This document shows positions 12,396 to 26,200 of a stretch of DNA of 64,000 bases, one piece after another; the first letter of the stretch is position 1; every line of letters starts with the position of its first letter. Position numbers and translations under genes: made by a program. Source of the stretch: Liolophura sinensis (taxonomy: Eukaryota; Mollusca; Polyplacophora; Chitonida; Chitonidae); the NCBI RefSeq assembly GCF_032854445.1, contig NC_088301.1, positions 19,523,808 through 19,587,807 of the forward strand, given 5' to 3'. A model generated the notes under the pieces. It saw only the letters and a list, made by a program, of their open reading frames with translations. It did not search any database and was not told the origin of the DNA.

Positions 12396-13805
12396 TGTTG
12401 AATTATTACAAATTTAATAATGTTAAGTAGTAATTTACATGCACAGTGTTCATGTATTTCTATCATACGTTTGGCTCTCCGTGACTAAGAAGCTTTAGAT
12501 ACATGTATATTATAAAGGGTTGATGACAATTACTGCTCTAATAAATAGCATCTGGGGTCAAGGATCGGGTGGTGATAATTATACTGTTGGATTGCAACCA
12601 AAGTCTTGTTTTTTTTTTTCCGCAAGAGTTCAGCATATTGTGTTGAAACTTAGATAGTTATGGGCTTTGACATATAGCCATTATTCTGGTGGCCCTTGAA
12701 AACATGTTGAAGTGTAGAATATAACATGGTGTGGATGAAATTGCTTGTTTGCTGCACCATTATATATGTATGTTACATATTTCATTATAGATTTATTTGT
12801 AGTCTGCTAATGTTCATGTACATTGTATTTATTGTTAAAGGTGAAATGTCAGGATTTCCTTCACTGTTAAAAGTGAGATTTCACTCCGTTACATGTCACT
12901 TGTGTGATTACATTTTGATATTTTGCACCCATACCCCATGACGTCCAAAGATTTTTTTTGTTTTATGACGTTCAAAACCATTGTTATAATGCAAGTTTTG
13001 TCTTTTTAGACTTCTTAACATTCCTACATCACGCCACAAGACTTGACGTCATACAAGGTGTCGTGTACATCACGCTGTATACATGTGTATACACATGTGT
13101 GTGAGAGCCTACCACCAAAAGACTGCTTGAACAATCATGATATTTGTCAAAATATACAATGTATTGCATAGTAAAATTTGAATACCATAAATATTTTCCT
13201 GGTAAGGGTTGAAATGATAGCCAACGAGACGTGGAGCATTATCACCTGACATCATTTTGTCATACTGTGATGTAGGCCTACATGTATACACAAAGATGTA
13301 TTTATGATTGACAAGATATAGTTGCGTAATTTGCAATGTATTGCATGAGAAATAAACTAATTTGTGTGAGCTAGGTTCTTTTTTTTTTAATCTTTATCAT
13401 TCACAGAGTTCAAGGTACTGATGTTCCTGATTGTGAAAGATAAACATTTAATCAGATTGAACTCACAGCTAGTTTAATAATGAACTTACAGGTAAATTTA
13501 TCTATTGTTTCAGGAATCAACACCTGAGAACTTGAGAGGTGTTGCCAGAAGGTGTTGACAACCAGGAGCTTGGCTGTGTCATGTTTACCCGCAAAGTAAT
13601 AATAACCATTGAGCATGTCTAGTTCAGAGCTCATCGTCAGTGTGAAGCTGGGCTCAGCTGTGAAGGTCTTCATCTCTGCTTTGATTAGCTGGCTCTCCTG
13701 ATGTCCGTTCATCTATATGTGTACACCTATGGTGCTCCATGCTGACTTAAGCCATTGTGGACCAAGTACATGTAGCATGTTGGCCTCTGCAAAGCTGTCT
13801 GCAAT

Positions 13806-14271
13806 ATGCGATTCCACCATGTGCATGGAGCATCTATATTGTTATCCGATGACAGCAGCTCTGCTCAGCGCAGTGAGAAACACTTCTGTAACGGTCTTGT
13901 GTTTAGCGATCAAGCTGTCAAAATCCTCCAAAAGGTGTGCGTGGAGCTAGGCTGTGTGACCACATGGAGTGGGGGCCTTCGGGTAGGGGTCACAACGGTT
14001 GACCCCGGAACCTTGAAACCGTCTGACCTCCCAAAATATGCATTCCCAGATTTGACCGATCGTGATGGATATTGGTTTTGTTCGCTGAGCGAGGCAGAGT
14101 TAGACACAGGTACCAGGGTTAACCTTTATGTTGACAGTGGAGGACACTTACAAATCTTCATCAACAGTCATCATAGAGGTGTCTTTCTGAGTCATTTACC
14201 CACAAACAGGCCGCTCTGGCTGGTGTTTGACATCTATGGAAATACACAGTCGGCAAAATTTGTACGACCTG
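13806..14271 (+). CDS. Roco gene exon 1: NHR (neuralized homology repeat) domain
   Basis: Encodes residues 1-155. The opening RFHHVHG, then GLVFS, a tryptophan-rich middle ([10 protein letters not shown]) and the LWLVFDIYG near the end match the NHR fold of Neuralized proteins, a protein-binding beta-sandwich. The ATG has A at -3 and an in-frame stop lies 33 nt upstream (13773-13775), so this can be the initiator. Alternatively an upstream exon joins at 13776. The donor is G|GTAAGT. Confidence 0.85.
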
Positions 14272-17200
14272 GTAAGTCTGTAATATACATGGGCAACAGA
14301 CAAAAGCCCCGCGGACAAAAACCCCACCAGTGAAAGCCCCACCTGACAAAATCCCCCACTGGACATAAGCCCCTTGATCAGTATGAAGTGTAAATGTATG
14401 TGGTAAACGACGTAAATAAGTTCTTTGCTTCTTTGAGAAAACTTGAATCATTCTTCCTGAAGTACATTCCAATACATGTTTGCAGCCAGTAGATTCCCTC
14501 TTTACCCATTCAATATGCATGTATTCTATCTGTTTTTAACAACATCAGAAAGAGCTACATTGTATCTATCGCTCAGCGGTATACAGAATGCTCTACCTCC
14601 ATTCCAGGCTTATCTGAAAACTAAAGAAGTCTACTAGTATGGTAAAGACTTAATTTATTGCAGCTTGTGTTAGATTATTTTTTCCTATTCTAAAAACACA
14701 AATATTACATATGTGAATGTAAATTGTTCCTATCCCGAAAATATAATTTACATGCTATAGCCTAACACCATTAAAGAAAATGGTTGTTTCCAAATACTTG
14801 TAGCAGTGTTGGCTTTAACCTCAAAAAACAAAAGAAACAAAATGTGCCGGTTTTGATCTTTCAGAGTGTAGATGTTCAAAAACATGCAGCCAACAATCAT
14901 TTTTCCCGATTTCGGGGAATAATATATAAATGTTAATTTATGCAATTAATACAGAATGCTTTTGATTTAACGTTAAGATCACTAATTTGTTTTAGTTATC
15001 ATGTACATCCATGTTGGGGATATAAAATAGAAAAAAAAAGCACACAGTAACCTATAAAAATAAATAAGTATTTTTCAGAATATTCAAAAATAATATTTTT
15101 TTTTTAACTATAATATGAATCGATTTAAATGTCTAAATAATCAAAATTTTTAAATACATCTGTTATATTGAACTCATAAAATTGCATAAGACGTCTGTAA
15201 ACTGACTCAAACTGCATATCTTACGGCAGCTACGAGGTTATACTGTGAATCGCAGTAAGCTAAAATCTGTGTGTCATGCTGAAATATTCTGGTAGCAAGA
15301 CCCCCATGCCATTTTTTTTCCCCAGCTCATAATGATGATGTCACAGTACAGTAGAAACTGATACATTGCAATACTGCATGTACATGTAGACATTGCACTA
15401 TGGTCAATTTTGGAAGCAACTGTGGCTTACGATTGTGCCGTCTCGTGCAATCAAAACGTCTGTCTCCTGATTATTACAGGGTGCATGGGTGCAGATTATG
15501 AGATATATGCATGTGTATGTATATATACATGTCTTTTGGGTGGGTTAGTGCTCCTACTAGAATTTTACTACCCTATTTCTTCTGATTTTTGAATCACGAA
15601 GCAATCTTGGACTTAAGTCAAAACTTCAACCATTAAATTTTGTATGCTCCTTTCTGTTATTTTAGCTGAAATTTGGTGTACGATAACTTAACCAGAATTA
15701 TCGTTGTCAAGCAAAATTTTGACCTTGGAACATAAGAAACAACAATTTTAATATGATTTGAAATTTTGACTTAAGTCTAAGATCGCTGCGTGATCCCAGG
15801 GCCTGATCTACTCATTTTAGCCAACATATGTAAGGAATATTGAGTTTCTTTTTTATGACATGATTAGACCATCTATTGAACAACTCCATTAGGCTGGTAA
15901 AGAAATGTAATATTCTACTTTCAACACTATCAATATATGTCCTATAAATTAGAGGAATTTGACTTGTTACACCTGTACATATACATTGTACTTACAGTGT
16001 ACAATTTAGCACACATAGGTTGCAGAAAATCTGACAATTTTACGATGCGAGAATTTGGACTACATCCGTAATATTTAATTTTCATTTTATAGACCATGTA
16101 ATGTATACATGTACTATGTCAGTGGACTTCATACATAACAAGCTGTTCTGATATTTAAGTTCCATATTGCCAATGTCAGGTGCTTCCCAAATAGGCAATT
16201 AGGTTTTAAAATGCATTTATTTCGGTCAACATTTTTATTTTCTTTTTTAAAAAATGAGTGATTGAATGACCCCTCAAGAAATTGGATAGTACATGTACAT
16301 GAACTTTGAGACTTTAGCAAGAATTCAGGAATTCTCAACTACATGTCAGGATTTAAGGCCAGTATGTAGGTACATGTACATGATATATTGTGTAATCATG
16401 CTGATTATATCCTTCTCATGGAAGGTGACGGGGTTATACTAGAATCACCCTGTCTGTCAGTCTGTTACACAGTTTTGTCCACTCATCTCTTCCCAGCTAC
16501 ATGTACTGTGCTGATTTTGACGGAACTTAAGTACCATACATCTTGCCTATCTTCTGGATTTGTGCATGCTTAAGTTTTATGGTAATAGGGTTATTATTTT
16601 CATAATTCCAGTTTGGGACCGCATATTAGTCCTTTTCCATGTGTTCAGATTTTGTCCCTGCAACTCTTGTTTCCATTGAAACTTACCATACATCTTGCTG
16701 GTCAGTCAAACTTTTAACTGCAATCAGGAAATTATTATATTATGTTCATAATTACTCCTGTTCAGGTACTTATGTTTGGGGACGAAGCGGGGTGTTTCAG
16801 ACATTCGGATTCTAGTTTTTAAAGCAAAATCAGTTAATACATGTATAGTATCTGAGACCTGCCTTGAGAATTGGGTCAATACAGCTAGTACATTGTAGAT
16901 GTACACCACCCTTACTCCTGGATGTACACAGTAGGGTTATAAATTTGCATTTAAATCTTGAAGCTTCTCCATGTTATGTACATGTAGTTACATGTATGTA
17001 CTTGACTTACATGCATGTGTACATGTAAACTCATTTATAATTGCAGACTAATTTTCTTCCCTCGCAAAAACCGGCCCCGATAGTACAGTGGTAGAGCGTC
17101 CACTTCGGGAGTCAGTAGACCCAGTATCAAACCTGGGTTGGGTCACACCTAAGACTTTAAAAGAGGAAGTTGTAACTTCCTTGATTGACGTTCAGCATGA

Positions 17201-20200
17201 AGGGGATAGTGTAATGACTGGTTGGCTCGTATCAGTATAATGGCTTTAGGTTAGGGCGTCTTTAATACTTGCCTTTGGTAAGTCATTTCAGTGAAGCAGA
17301 ACAAGATAAAAGAGCGGTGGAAATCTGTCCTGCAACAAGGAGGCACATTACATGCACTCTTTCGTCATCATATGACTGAAAAATTGCTTAGTACAACAGT
17401 ACAGCCCAAGAACTTACTCACTTGTCCCATGGCCTTAAAACCTTTCTTGTGTGAGCCTATGGTGAAAGGTGTTTGAAATATTTCACAACTTGTATGTTAT
17501 GTAATATATGTACATCCTTACAATCATGAGCGTTCAATCATTTGTAAAGAGGGGCCCTGGCAGAATTAATTAAAGACTGCCTCTCATCAGAAAGCCAATT
17601 AGATGGCTGAAATGCCTGGGAGGCTGGGAAAATCCATACACAAAATTATTATGGGACTGTTAATCTGATGACATGGCGGACACAATGTGAGAGCTGGACA
17701 AGAGAACTATGAAGGATATTAATAAAAAATTTCAGCATTAAAATAGTTTTTACCAAAAGGTGGTCAGACAAAGGTAGGCTTGATTGTTTGCCGACTGGCT
17801 GCTAGAGGAAACTATTCACTAAGGCAGCTCTGCATTTAGATCTGATTTGTACCTGATGCATTGACAGCAAACCAAACTTTGGCCGGAAAAAGATGTTTTT
17901 ATTGAAAGGGAGATTTACAACTTACCTGTACTAGGAAGTATTTGAGAGTCTTGTCTTTAACTGTTGTTTTCATAAAGATGGGAAGAAAAGTTCAGGGAAG
18001 TACATGTAGTATGACAAAATGAGACGGTCTTGAGTTTTGGAAGAGCAGCAGATTCCACTCATGGTGATTTGATTCAATAATGGCAATTTTCAGAGTTAGG
18101 ATGCTGTCCGAGTGTTAATGCACCGATTATACCTGTGTTAATTGTGACATGATTCTCTTTGTTACTTCCTCATAATGAGGAGTCATGATGTGAATTCAGA
18201 ATGACATTAACACCACAGGACATCTGTTTTTGTGGCATACAGCTTTGACACAGGTGTCAAGACCGAGTTCCAGATTAGCATGAAGTATAATGATTCAGAA
18301 CAGTTTAAATAATGTGGAGGCCAGTCAAAGCTGGGAACATGCCCAACATATCTCAGAGGTGTTTAAATACACATACTACATTGTACCATCACATCATTGA
18401 TACATGATCGTGTTCTTTTTGATCAGATACATGTATGTGTATATATGGATAATGTGCATAAAGTGTTGATTTTCTGCATCATCTGATATTCCTCAAGTAC
18501 ATGTACCTGTAGGCATCCGTGCTGCTTCATGTATTATTAAAGGAATGTCTTCAGGTAACGATAGACATCACACGCCATACTATCTAAATGAGACAAGGAA
18601 TAATCTGCCATGATGTACAGTCGGTAATACTTTACACTAGACATTATGTATTGATTTTCCTGCAACATAAGACTGCGCAGCATAATGGGGTGTAGCTTTA
18701 TCTTCTTTGGATAACTGTACATGCAGTCGGCGGAAATTTTCACTGACAGTGCATGTGTTATTATAGTATCTGATTTTGAAGCATCCTGGGGCCTAGCTGG
18801 ATCAGACGGTTAAACGCTGAGCTGTCAGGCTTTTGACCAATGAGATTTCATGTTTGAATCCAGCTCTCAGCACAGCTTTAAGTCAGGAGGTTTGCCAGGT
18901 ACATACATGAGTATGTACATGTTACCGGCTATAAAGGTCTGTGGTTTACTACAGAGACTCCAGTTTCTTCCATGCACCCATAAACACGACAGCTGTCATG
19001 CGAATGATTCAAAAAAAGGATTGAGAAAAGGATCAAATTGACTACATGTATATGTATGTGTTGCTTTAGGCAGAAGAGTTTGGAATCTGTCATGTGTATG
19101 TACTCATACATGTATTTATTTATTTATTTGATTGGTGTTTTATTTAGTACTCAAGAATATTTCACTTGTACGACGGCAGCCAGCTTTATGGTGGTGGGAA
19201 ACCAGGCAGAACCCGGGGGAAATCCACGACCATCCATAGGTTGCTGAAGACCTTCCCACGTACGGCACAGATAGGAAGCCAGCATGAGCTGGACTTGAAC
19301 TTACAGCGACCACATTGGTTTCCTACATGTACATATAGACTTTATATTTATACATGTAAATGTATTAGATGTACATGTACATTGTATTTGCGACCTACTA
19401 CTGTAGAGGACCTAATATTTTGTTTATGGACAAGTACATGCACGTGTAAGTTCTTGGCTCTGAGAGAGCTTTTGAGGTTTGCTTGGGAAAGTACAGTACA
19501 TGTACAATGTACATGTAAATGTAAAATTATGTCCTGCAAAAAAAATATTTCACAACGCCACGTTTCAACAAGGTACATGTAAATGTATGTATATTATGAT
19601 CTTTCTTAATTTGTCTCTAAAATGCTCTTTTTTTTTAAAAAAATTTTTTTTTACATGTTTTACAGTATGTGAACATGTGCATGAATATACATGTGCTGGG
19701 TACATGTAGATTAGCCCTACATGTACATGTACTGGGTACATGTAGATTAACCCTATTCTTAATTTAGCTTTGCTTAGACGACATCCATTAAGACTGTATT
19801 GTGTGTTCGCAATCATCCGCTGCTCCTTTGGCTTACAACCACATTGTTCGCCTTGATGTACATGTTGTATGGCTGCAATATTGCTGAGATCTGTACATGT
19901 GGGGTTTTAATACAAAGCCATAATCATCCCATTCATTATTATCGGTCAGGGTATTTGTCAGGTACATGTACCTGTCATTTGCCTCAGAGGTTTGCCCGGT
20001 TTCCTCGACTCTATATATCTTGTTCTTGAAAATTGCATAAAACAAACAGTCAGATACATCTAGATATTTAATTACAATACATATGTAAACCACATATGTA
20101 TGTGTACATGTACGCTCATACTCCCTTGAGTATAACACTGTTATTTTGGTTCCTCCGCAGATGACGCACCTACAGAAATCCTTGCCCGGGGACCTGATGC

Positions 20201-23200
20201 AGTACGTGCGTACGAAGAGGCTTGTACTTCAGGTGTCCAATCACTGTTCAGGACACGCTTGATGCTGGTGGGTCAGGATGGAGTTGGCAAAACAAGTCTG
20301 CGGAGGGCTCTAGTTGGGCAGAAGTAAGGGAGGATATTGTTATATGTATGGTTCAACACACCTCCTTTGTTTTTGTGTTGTTGTTGTTGTTGTTTTTTTT
20401 TCCTGTCAGCTTTTATATGACAATGGTTGGAAAGGAATTCATTTATTTTTCTTCATGAATTAGAAAATTTGAAATGAATGGAATAGTTTATCATTGTTTC
20501 ACATACATGTAGAAAGAACATCGTAGTGCAGAAGTCAGTGTACACTATATAGCCAACTGTAAGTAACTTGTACGTCCCAGATTCCATTTGTGACAGGAAT
20601 AATTCTGTACATGAATTAGTCAGTCATGTAAATATAAGAGGTTTGTCTGAACCCCCTTTATTCTTTATTTGTTCTTTTGATTGGTGTTTTACACGGCACT
20701 CAAGAATATTTCACTTATACGATAGCGGCCAGCATTATAGTGAAAGGAAACCCACCAGAGCCCGGGGGAAACCCACGACCATTTGCAGGTTGGTGGTAGA
20801 CCTTCCCACTTACGGCCGGAGAGGAAGCCAGCATGAGCTCCTTTCTTCTTTACTCTCCTAATCATTTACTACAGGATTAGGGGGTCTACGGTTATATCAG
20901 CACATTAAAATACTGTACTTCACCTGAAGTTTGGTGTTATTGTGCATTTCCAGAACTGAAGAGCATATAAAGGGCTTAAAAGGATATCATTTATGTCAAC
21001 ACCATTGCTCTTCTGATAATTAATTGATTTAATAAATTAAAACCCTGGAATTAGACCAGCTATGCATCAGAAATAAAAATAACATGTATAAATGTCACTC
21101 AGCTTTCAAGAAAGAGGAACATGTGCACTTCATGTTGTCATTCTGTTTTGAACCTTGTCATATTACATTTATATACCAGGTACATGTAGGTATAATAACA
21201 GGGCCGATTTCAGGATAAAATGCTACAGGCACTTGAGAACAGCTTCAAGTACAGTTTAACAATTATTGTACTTCGCCTAAAGTAAGGTACGGGTGTGTAA
21301 AAAGGCATTTTTGGAAGCACAGAAAGGTCTTAAAGTGACCACAAAAAAGCTTTTTTGTAAGAAGTTAATCAAATCCCACAAAAAAAACCTCCTAAGTGTG
21401 ACTTCAAATGGATGGATCAGTCAAAATAAAGCAGAATGCCTCACTTGAAAAATGCTAAAGTTAGGGTGAAATACAGTGAATAAATGCTCCCGGTAATTTT
21501 AAGGAGTGCTTTGTCTTGAAGAACAGGAGTCTACATGTAAAAGATACTAAACCGAAAGTGCCCAACTTACCTGAATACACTATTTAAACCTGTCATCTCT
21601 ACAACTGCATAACTTGTTTGATCAACCACGAGTGGAAGTTCCCAAGTGCAATTCCTCTCCACAGACTACGTCAAACAAAGCCTTTCATACAATGGTTCAA
21701 AACTGTGGAACTTAAAAAAGGGAATTAAAAGACAATGCTTGAAAAACAATGTAAATGCTTAAAAACCCATTATCAGTATATACACAGTTAATATCTTGAT
21801 TGTAATCTGTTCTTTGCTGATTGTGATAATTTTGTATTGCTTTGTATAGCATAATTACGGAATCCGCGTCTACTTTTGACACAGTTATGTGTGCAAACTG
21901 TTCATCTGGTCACTGTTAATATTTACATGCACTTGTAAAGGCGTGTTTGTTTTGTCACCCTGTTAGAGGTCCTCTGGGAAGAACAGTTTTTGTAACTGAC
22001 AGAGTAAATGTTCATCATTTGTCACCCTCAGGAAATGAAGTTCTATTTATGATGCTGTACTTGGAATGGTGATTGTGTGTATTGTTCTGGCTAGTTTCCA
22101 CACGTACGTGTAGTTAGTTTTTGCTCTGGTGCTCCACTATTCAGGCATCGGGAGAATGAGAAAAGCACAGATGGCATTGATCTGTCAGCTTCCTGCTCTT
22201 TTAACCTCCGAGACAAGACAGCCTGGAGACTGGCCATCCAGGGGCAGACAACTACTGACAGGCAGGAGGAGGAGGGGAAATCAAACTCACAAACAGGTAC
22301 TGCAGAACCTTGCTGTGGATAATTTCAAGCTCATGTTCATGTTGATATATAAATGTAGTATAGTCCTATAGATTTTTTTGTCAGTTTTTGAAATTAGTCT
22401 ATAGGCCGACTTTAATACTGGTGTCAAACATACGTTTGTAATTTTCGGACGTACATTAAATCCAGAGTAAAGTTAAAATCTTTTGGAAAAACGTGTAACT
22501 TAAATTCTGCGTGGTGGATAATAAAGGGGGTGACAAAACATTCTGGTCACTTTCTGTATTGGATGGAGTGTACCCTCATATTTTTATACATCAGAAAATT
22601 GAAAAATAATCTTACCTGTCGCTGGCAACATGTAAATGATGTCTTTGAAAATGTGCATAACTGTCACAAAGCATGCACGTACATGTAGTCAGTTTATAGA
22701 CAGTTTGTATTAACTGAAATCATGGTCAAAGGTATTTCTGGGAATATGGAAGTTTGTATGCTAAAACTGTGTTCGTGTGCTTTTAAGATCATGAAAAGTA
22801 ATGGCTGTTTTTAGATTATTTTTAAGTAATAAGGTAAAATTATGGTCCAAGGCATTGTCTGAAAAATGGGATAATTTGATGATAAGCACTGTTATTCACC
22901 TGTGAGGTTGATCCTGCACTATGGCATCTCCTGATTTCGTCTCTTACCTGTTATCAGGTGTGCGAGAGACAGCGGATGAAGAGTACCACAAAGCTATAGC
23001 CACTAACATTGTCCATGAACTGCTGTATCAGAGACGTGTATCACAGGAGGTTGCGCGGAAACAATCCTCTAAACAGCACCAGTGGTCACCTGCTAAACCC
23101 CGGAGTACATCACCAGCAAAGACCCTTCCTCAGGTACATGTATGATCCATAACCAAATGGTGTAACGGGACAGCTTCTCCACATCCATTGGGAAAATGAC

Positions 23201-26200
23201 TTGTGGGGTCATAACGGTCTCCATTTTGGCAATGCATTTTTTGTCTTCAGGCCACGCCAAGTTTTATTGTCTTTTTATGGGCAGTATAAATTTTTTGGTG
23301 ACGTCAGGGATAAAAAATAAAAATACAACTTGAACATCGATTTTGTGCAATAATTGTGGCAGTTTTTCCCGGTGAAGATACTTGCATGATCAGAAAGCCA
23401 GAAAAAATTATAAAAAAAAAATAAATAAAAAACAGCAAGATCAAACAAAATAAAAAAGTTGATTTTCAGTTTTATTTTTATGCCATTTTGGAACTTTAGT
23501 GTCGCCTGTAATACACAAATTAAAATTGGGTGTCTTACTATCACATTGATTGATGAAATAATAACAATGAAATTAAAGTAATTTCAAGAAAGAATTAAAA
23601 AAAATATGAATATGAAGAAAATTGCATCACACATAAGGTGACATTGAAATGTAGTATCTGTGTAGTTGATGGAACCCCTGCTGGCTGTGTAGTTGATGGA
23701 GCCCCTGCTGGCTGCATAGTTGATGGAACCCCTGCTGGGTGATACTAAGGCCTTAACTTTTCATCCAGCCCCTCATTGAATAGAGTTCTTAGTTGGCTGT
23801 GCTACGGAGTTATATTAACAGGGGATTGTTGAGTTACACAAAAGTCACATTTTTCTATTTTTTCTGTAGAAATCTATTTCATTAATGTTTTATGTTGAAA
23901 ATGTCTTTTTACAGAATAAATAATTTAACAGTGTATAGTGAGAAGTAGTAAATTTCTGGTTAATTTTTTTTCTCCAGCAGCCTGGTGTTTCCCGTGACAA
24001 AGCACGCCTGTTATCCAGATCATCCAGTGCCTCGTTGACTTCTGACCTCTCTGTTCCGCCTGAGTTGATTCGCTCTGTTCCTGACAGAGTTGTCCAGCTT
24101 GTGCAGACCATGCTGGAACAGAGGAAGCGTTCTAGCACAGCCTCAGGGAGAGTCAGCAGGGAGAATCGTGGCAAAGAAATCCTGCTGAATATATGGGACT
24201 TCGCTGGCCACGCAGTGTACTATACCACCCATCAGGTACTAATGCATTTGTACTTTGAGACAGCTGCGGTGGCCTAATAGTTAAAGCATTCGCCTCATGA
24301 GTCATGAGACCTGGGATCAAACCTAGGTATGGTCATATCAAAGATATTCAAAATAGTACTTGTTGGTGCCTTTGCTTGGCACTCAGCACTGAGAGGTTAG
24401 GACAAGGAAACAAGACTGGTTGGCCCTGTGTTGGTATAATGTAACTGGGTGGGGTGTCTGGTGTTTTTGTCATGACACTTCAGTGGGGGCAGCACTTTGG
24501 AGGCATGGGCTCGCCCTGCCACAAGAAAACACAGTATATGTACACATACATAATGACTCAGTGTTGTTGTATGACTGAAAAATTATTAAGTTTGATGTAA
24601 AATGCTAAGCAAACATAAATACATACATGTACACACTTGTACTTTTCACACTCACTCTTCTGTGTCAACAGTCTGTAAATTATCCACCATAGCATTGGAT
24701 ATATAGATGTCCTGTACAATCCTTCCTTATGCTAACTCGGCATGAGTTCAAGCCCAGCTCATGCTGGCTTCCTCTCAGGCCATACGTGGGAAGGTCTGTC
24801 AGCAACCTGTGGATGGTCATGGGTTTCCCCCGGGCTCTGCTATGTTTCCTGCCACCATAATGCTGGCCGATCTCGTATAAGTGAAATATTATTGAGTTCG
24901 ACGTAAAACGCCAATCAAATAAATAAATAAGTAACTCCCTACGCTAACCACTGCGCTCAATACTAACACAGTTTGGATCAGCCATGCAAAAGGACTCAAA
25001 TCTGTCTTGTTTAAAGTGCCCGGCCACATGACGACACCTCATTTGTCAGTGCTGGTGACTTTTACAAAATTGTCGGTCACATGTGCGTGTGCAAAAGTGG
25101 GAAGGATGTTAACTCATGAGTATCTGTCATCTTTAACTTTTCAGTGCAGGTTGTTTCTATATTCCAATGGTTGGGTATAGTGAAGGAACTTAATGTTGAC
25201 AAAATCCGTCCCTAAGCAGGATATCTGTAAACTAGAAGCGTGGAAATTTCATCTTTTACTTCAGATATAAACTAGACGTATGTGTAGCCTTGGGTCAGTC
25301 GCAGAATTATACCATGGACATCACATATCATTCCATATTTCCCAGACGTGGTGGCCTTTATGTGCCAGGAAAGGCATTGTGTTAGGTATTCTTAGTAAAA
25401 CATGATCAATTGCCCTCCAAAAATCTTTGCTATAGCTCTATGTGCACAGATACCCAGGCTTATCAGGAGTGTATTGTTTATTATTACCACTTTAAGCTTT
25501 GTTAAAAGAACAGAGTTGAATACATGGATTATTTTGCCTATTGCAGTACCTGTCTCTGCATGTATTAAGGTGATAAAAACACTGGATATCACTCTGTTTG
25601 TCAAGATTGTCTAGGATGTGTACATTCCATACTACACACTATAAATTCTTCAACATTTTCAACCAGCTCTGCTACCAATATTTTGAAACATTCTGAGAGA
25701 ACTATGGGATGTAGAAAAATAATTTGCACAGTTTTATGAAGCTTGCATCTTTACTCACACATCCAAATCATTTTAGCATCATTTTCATAATAATTGTACA
25801 CATAAAATCCACTAAAAAAAGCACTTAAGTGGTTGAAAAGGTTGAAGATTTACAATACATATACGTTCCATTGCTGCTGGTAATTTACATATTAATGTCT
25901 TGTTTATTTTATTTTATTTTTGTTCACAGGTGTTTTTATCTTCAAGAGCTGTTTATGTGATAGTATTTAATTTGTGCCATAACTTAGATGAAACAGAAGA
26001 TGAAAATGAGGGAAAGGTGAGAATATATTTGTTTGAAGGCAGGCTATATGTATGTGAAAGATTAAGTCTTTAGTAGTGTCAGTGCAGAGGGTATCTATAC
26101 AAATTTAGAGGGTATTTCAGATTTAACCACTGTACATGTAGTGGTGTAAGTTGCACTTCTGAGTAAAGTTTAAAATGAATCAAAATGGCGTGCAAGGTTG

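Larger units (their letters stand above)
3656..13775 (+). other. Probable long first intron or upstream region of the Roco gene
   Basis: About 10 kb without a supported coding exon apart from the possible one at 12141. It holds SINE copies, repeat A copy 1, many TACATGTA palindromes and degenerate repeats near 9640-10190. Whether it is an intron depends on the leader exon at 3440-3655. Confidence 0.4.
14272..20160 (+). other. Roco intron 1 (between NHR and Roc exons)
   Basis: 5.9 kb. Holds inverted-repeat element copy 1, repeat C, repeat A copy 2, a family 2 SINE, a family 3 SINE, a family 1 SINE and dense TACATGTA runs at 19360-19745. No exon seen. Confidence 0.8.

Noticed and set aside
17066-17140. 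True tRNA gene
   Set aside because: A and B boxes are present, but the sequence continues into a SINE body shared with other copies, and a cloverleaf with a proper acceptor stem is not evident.
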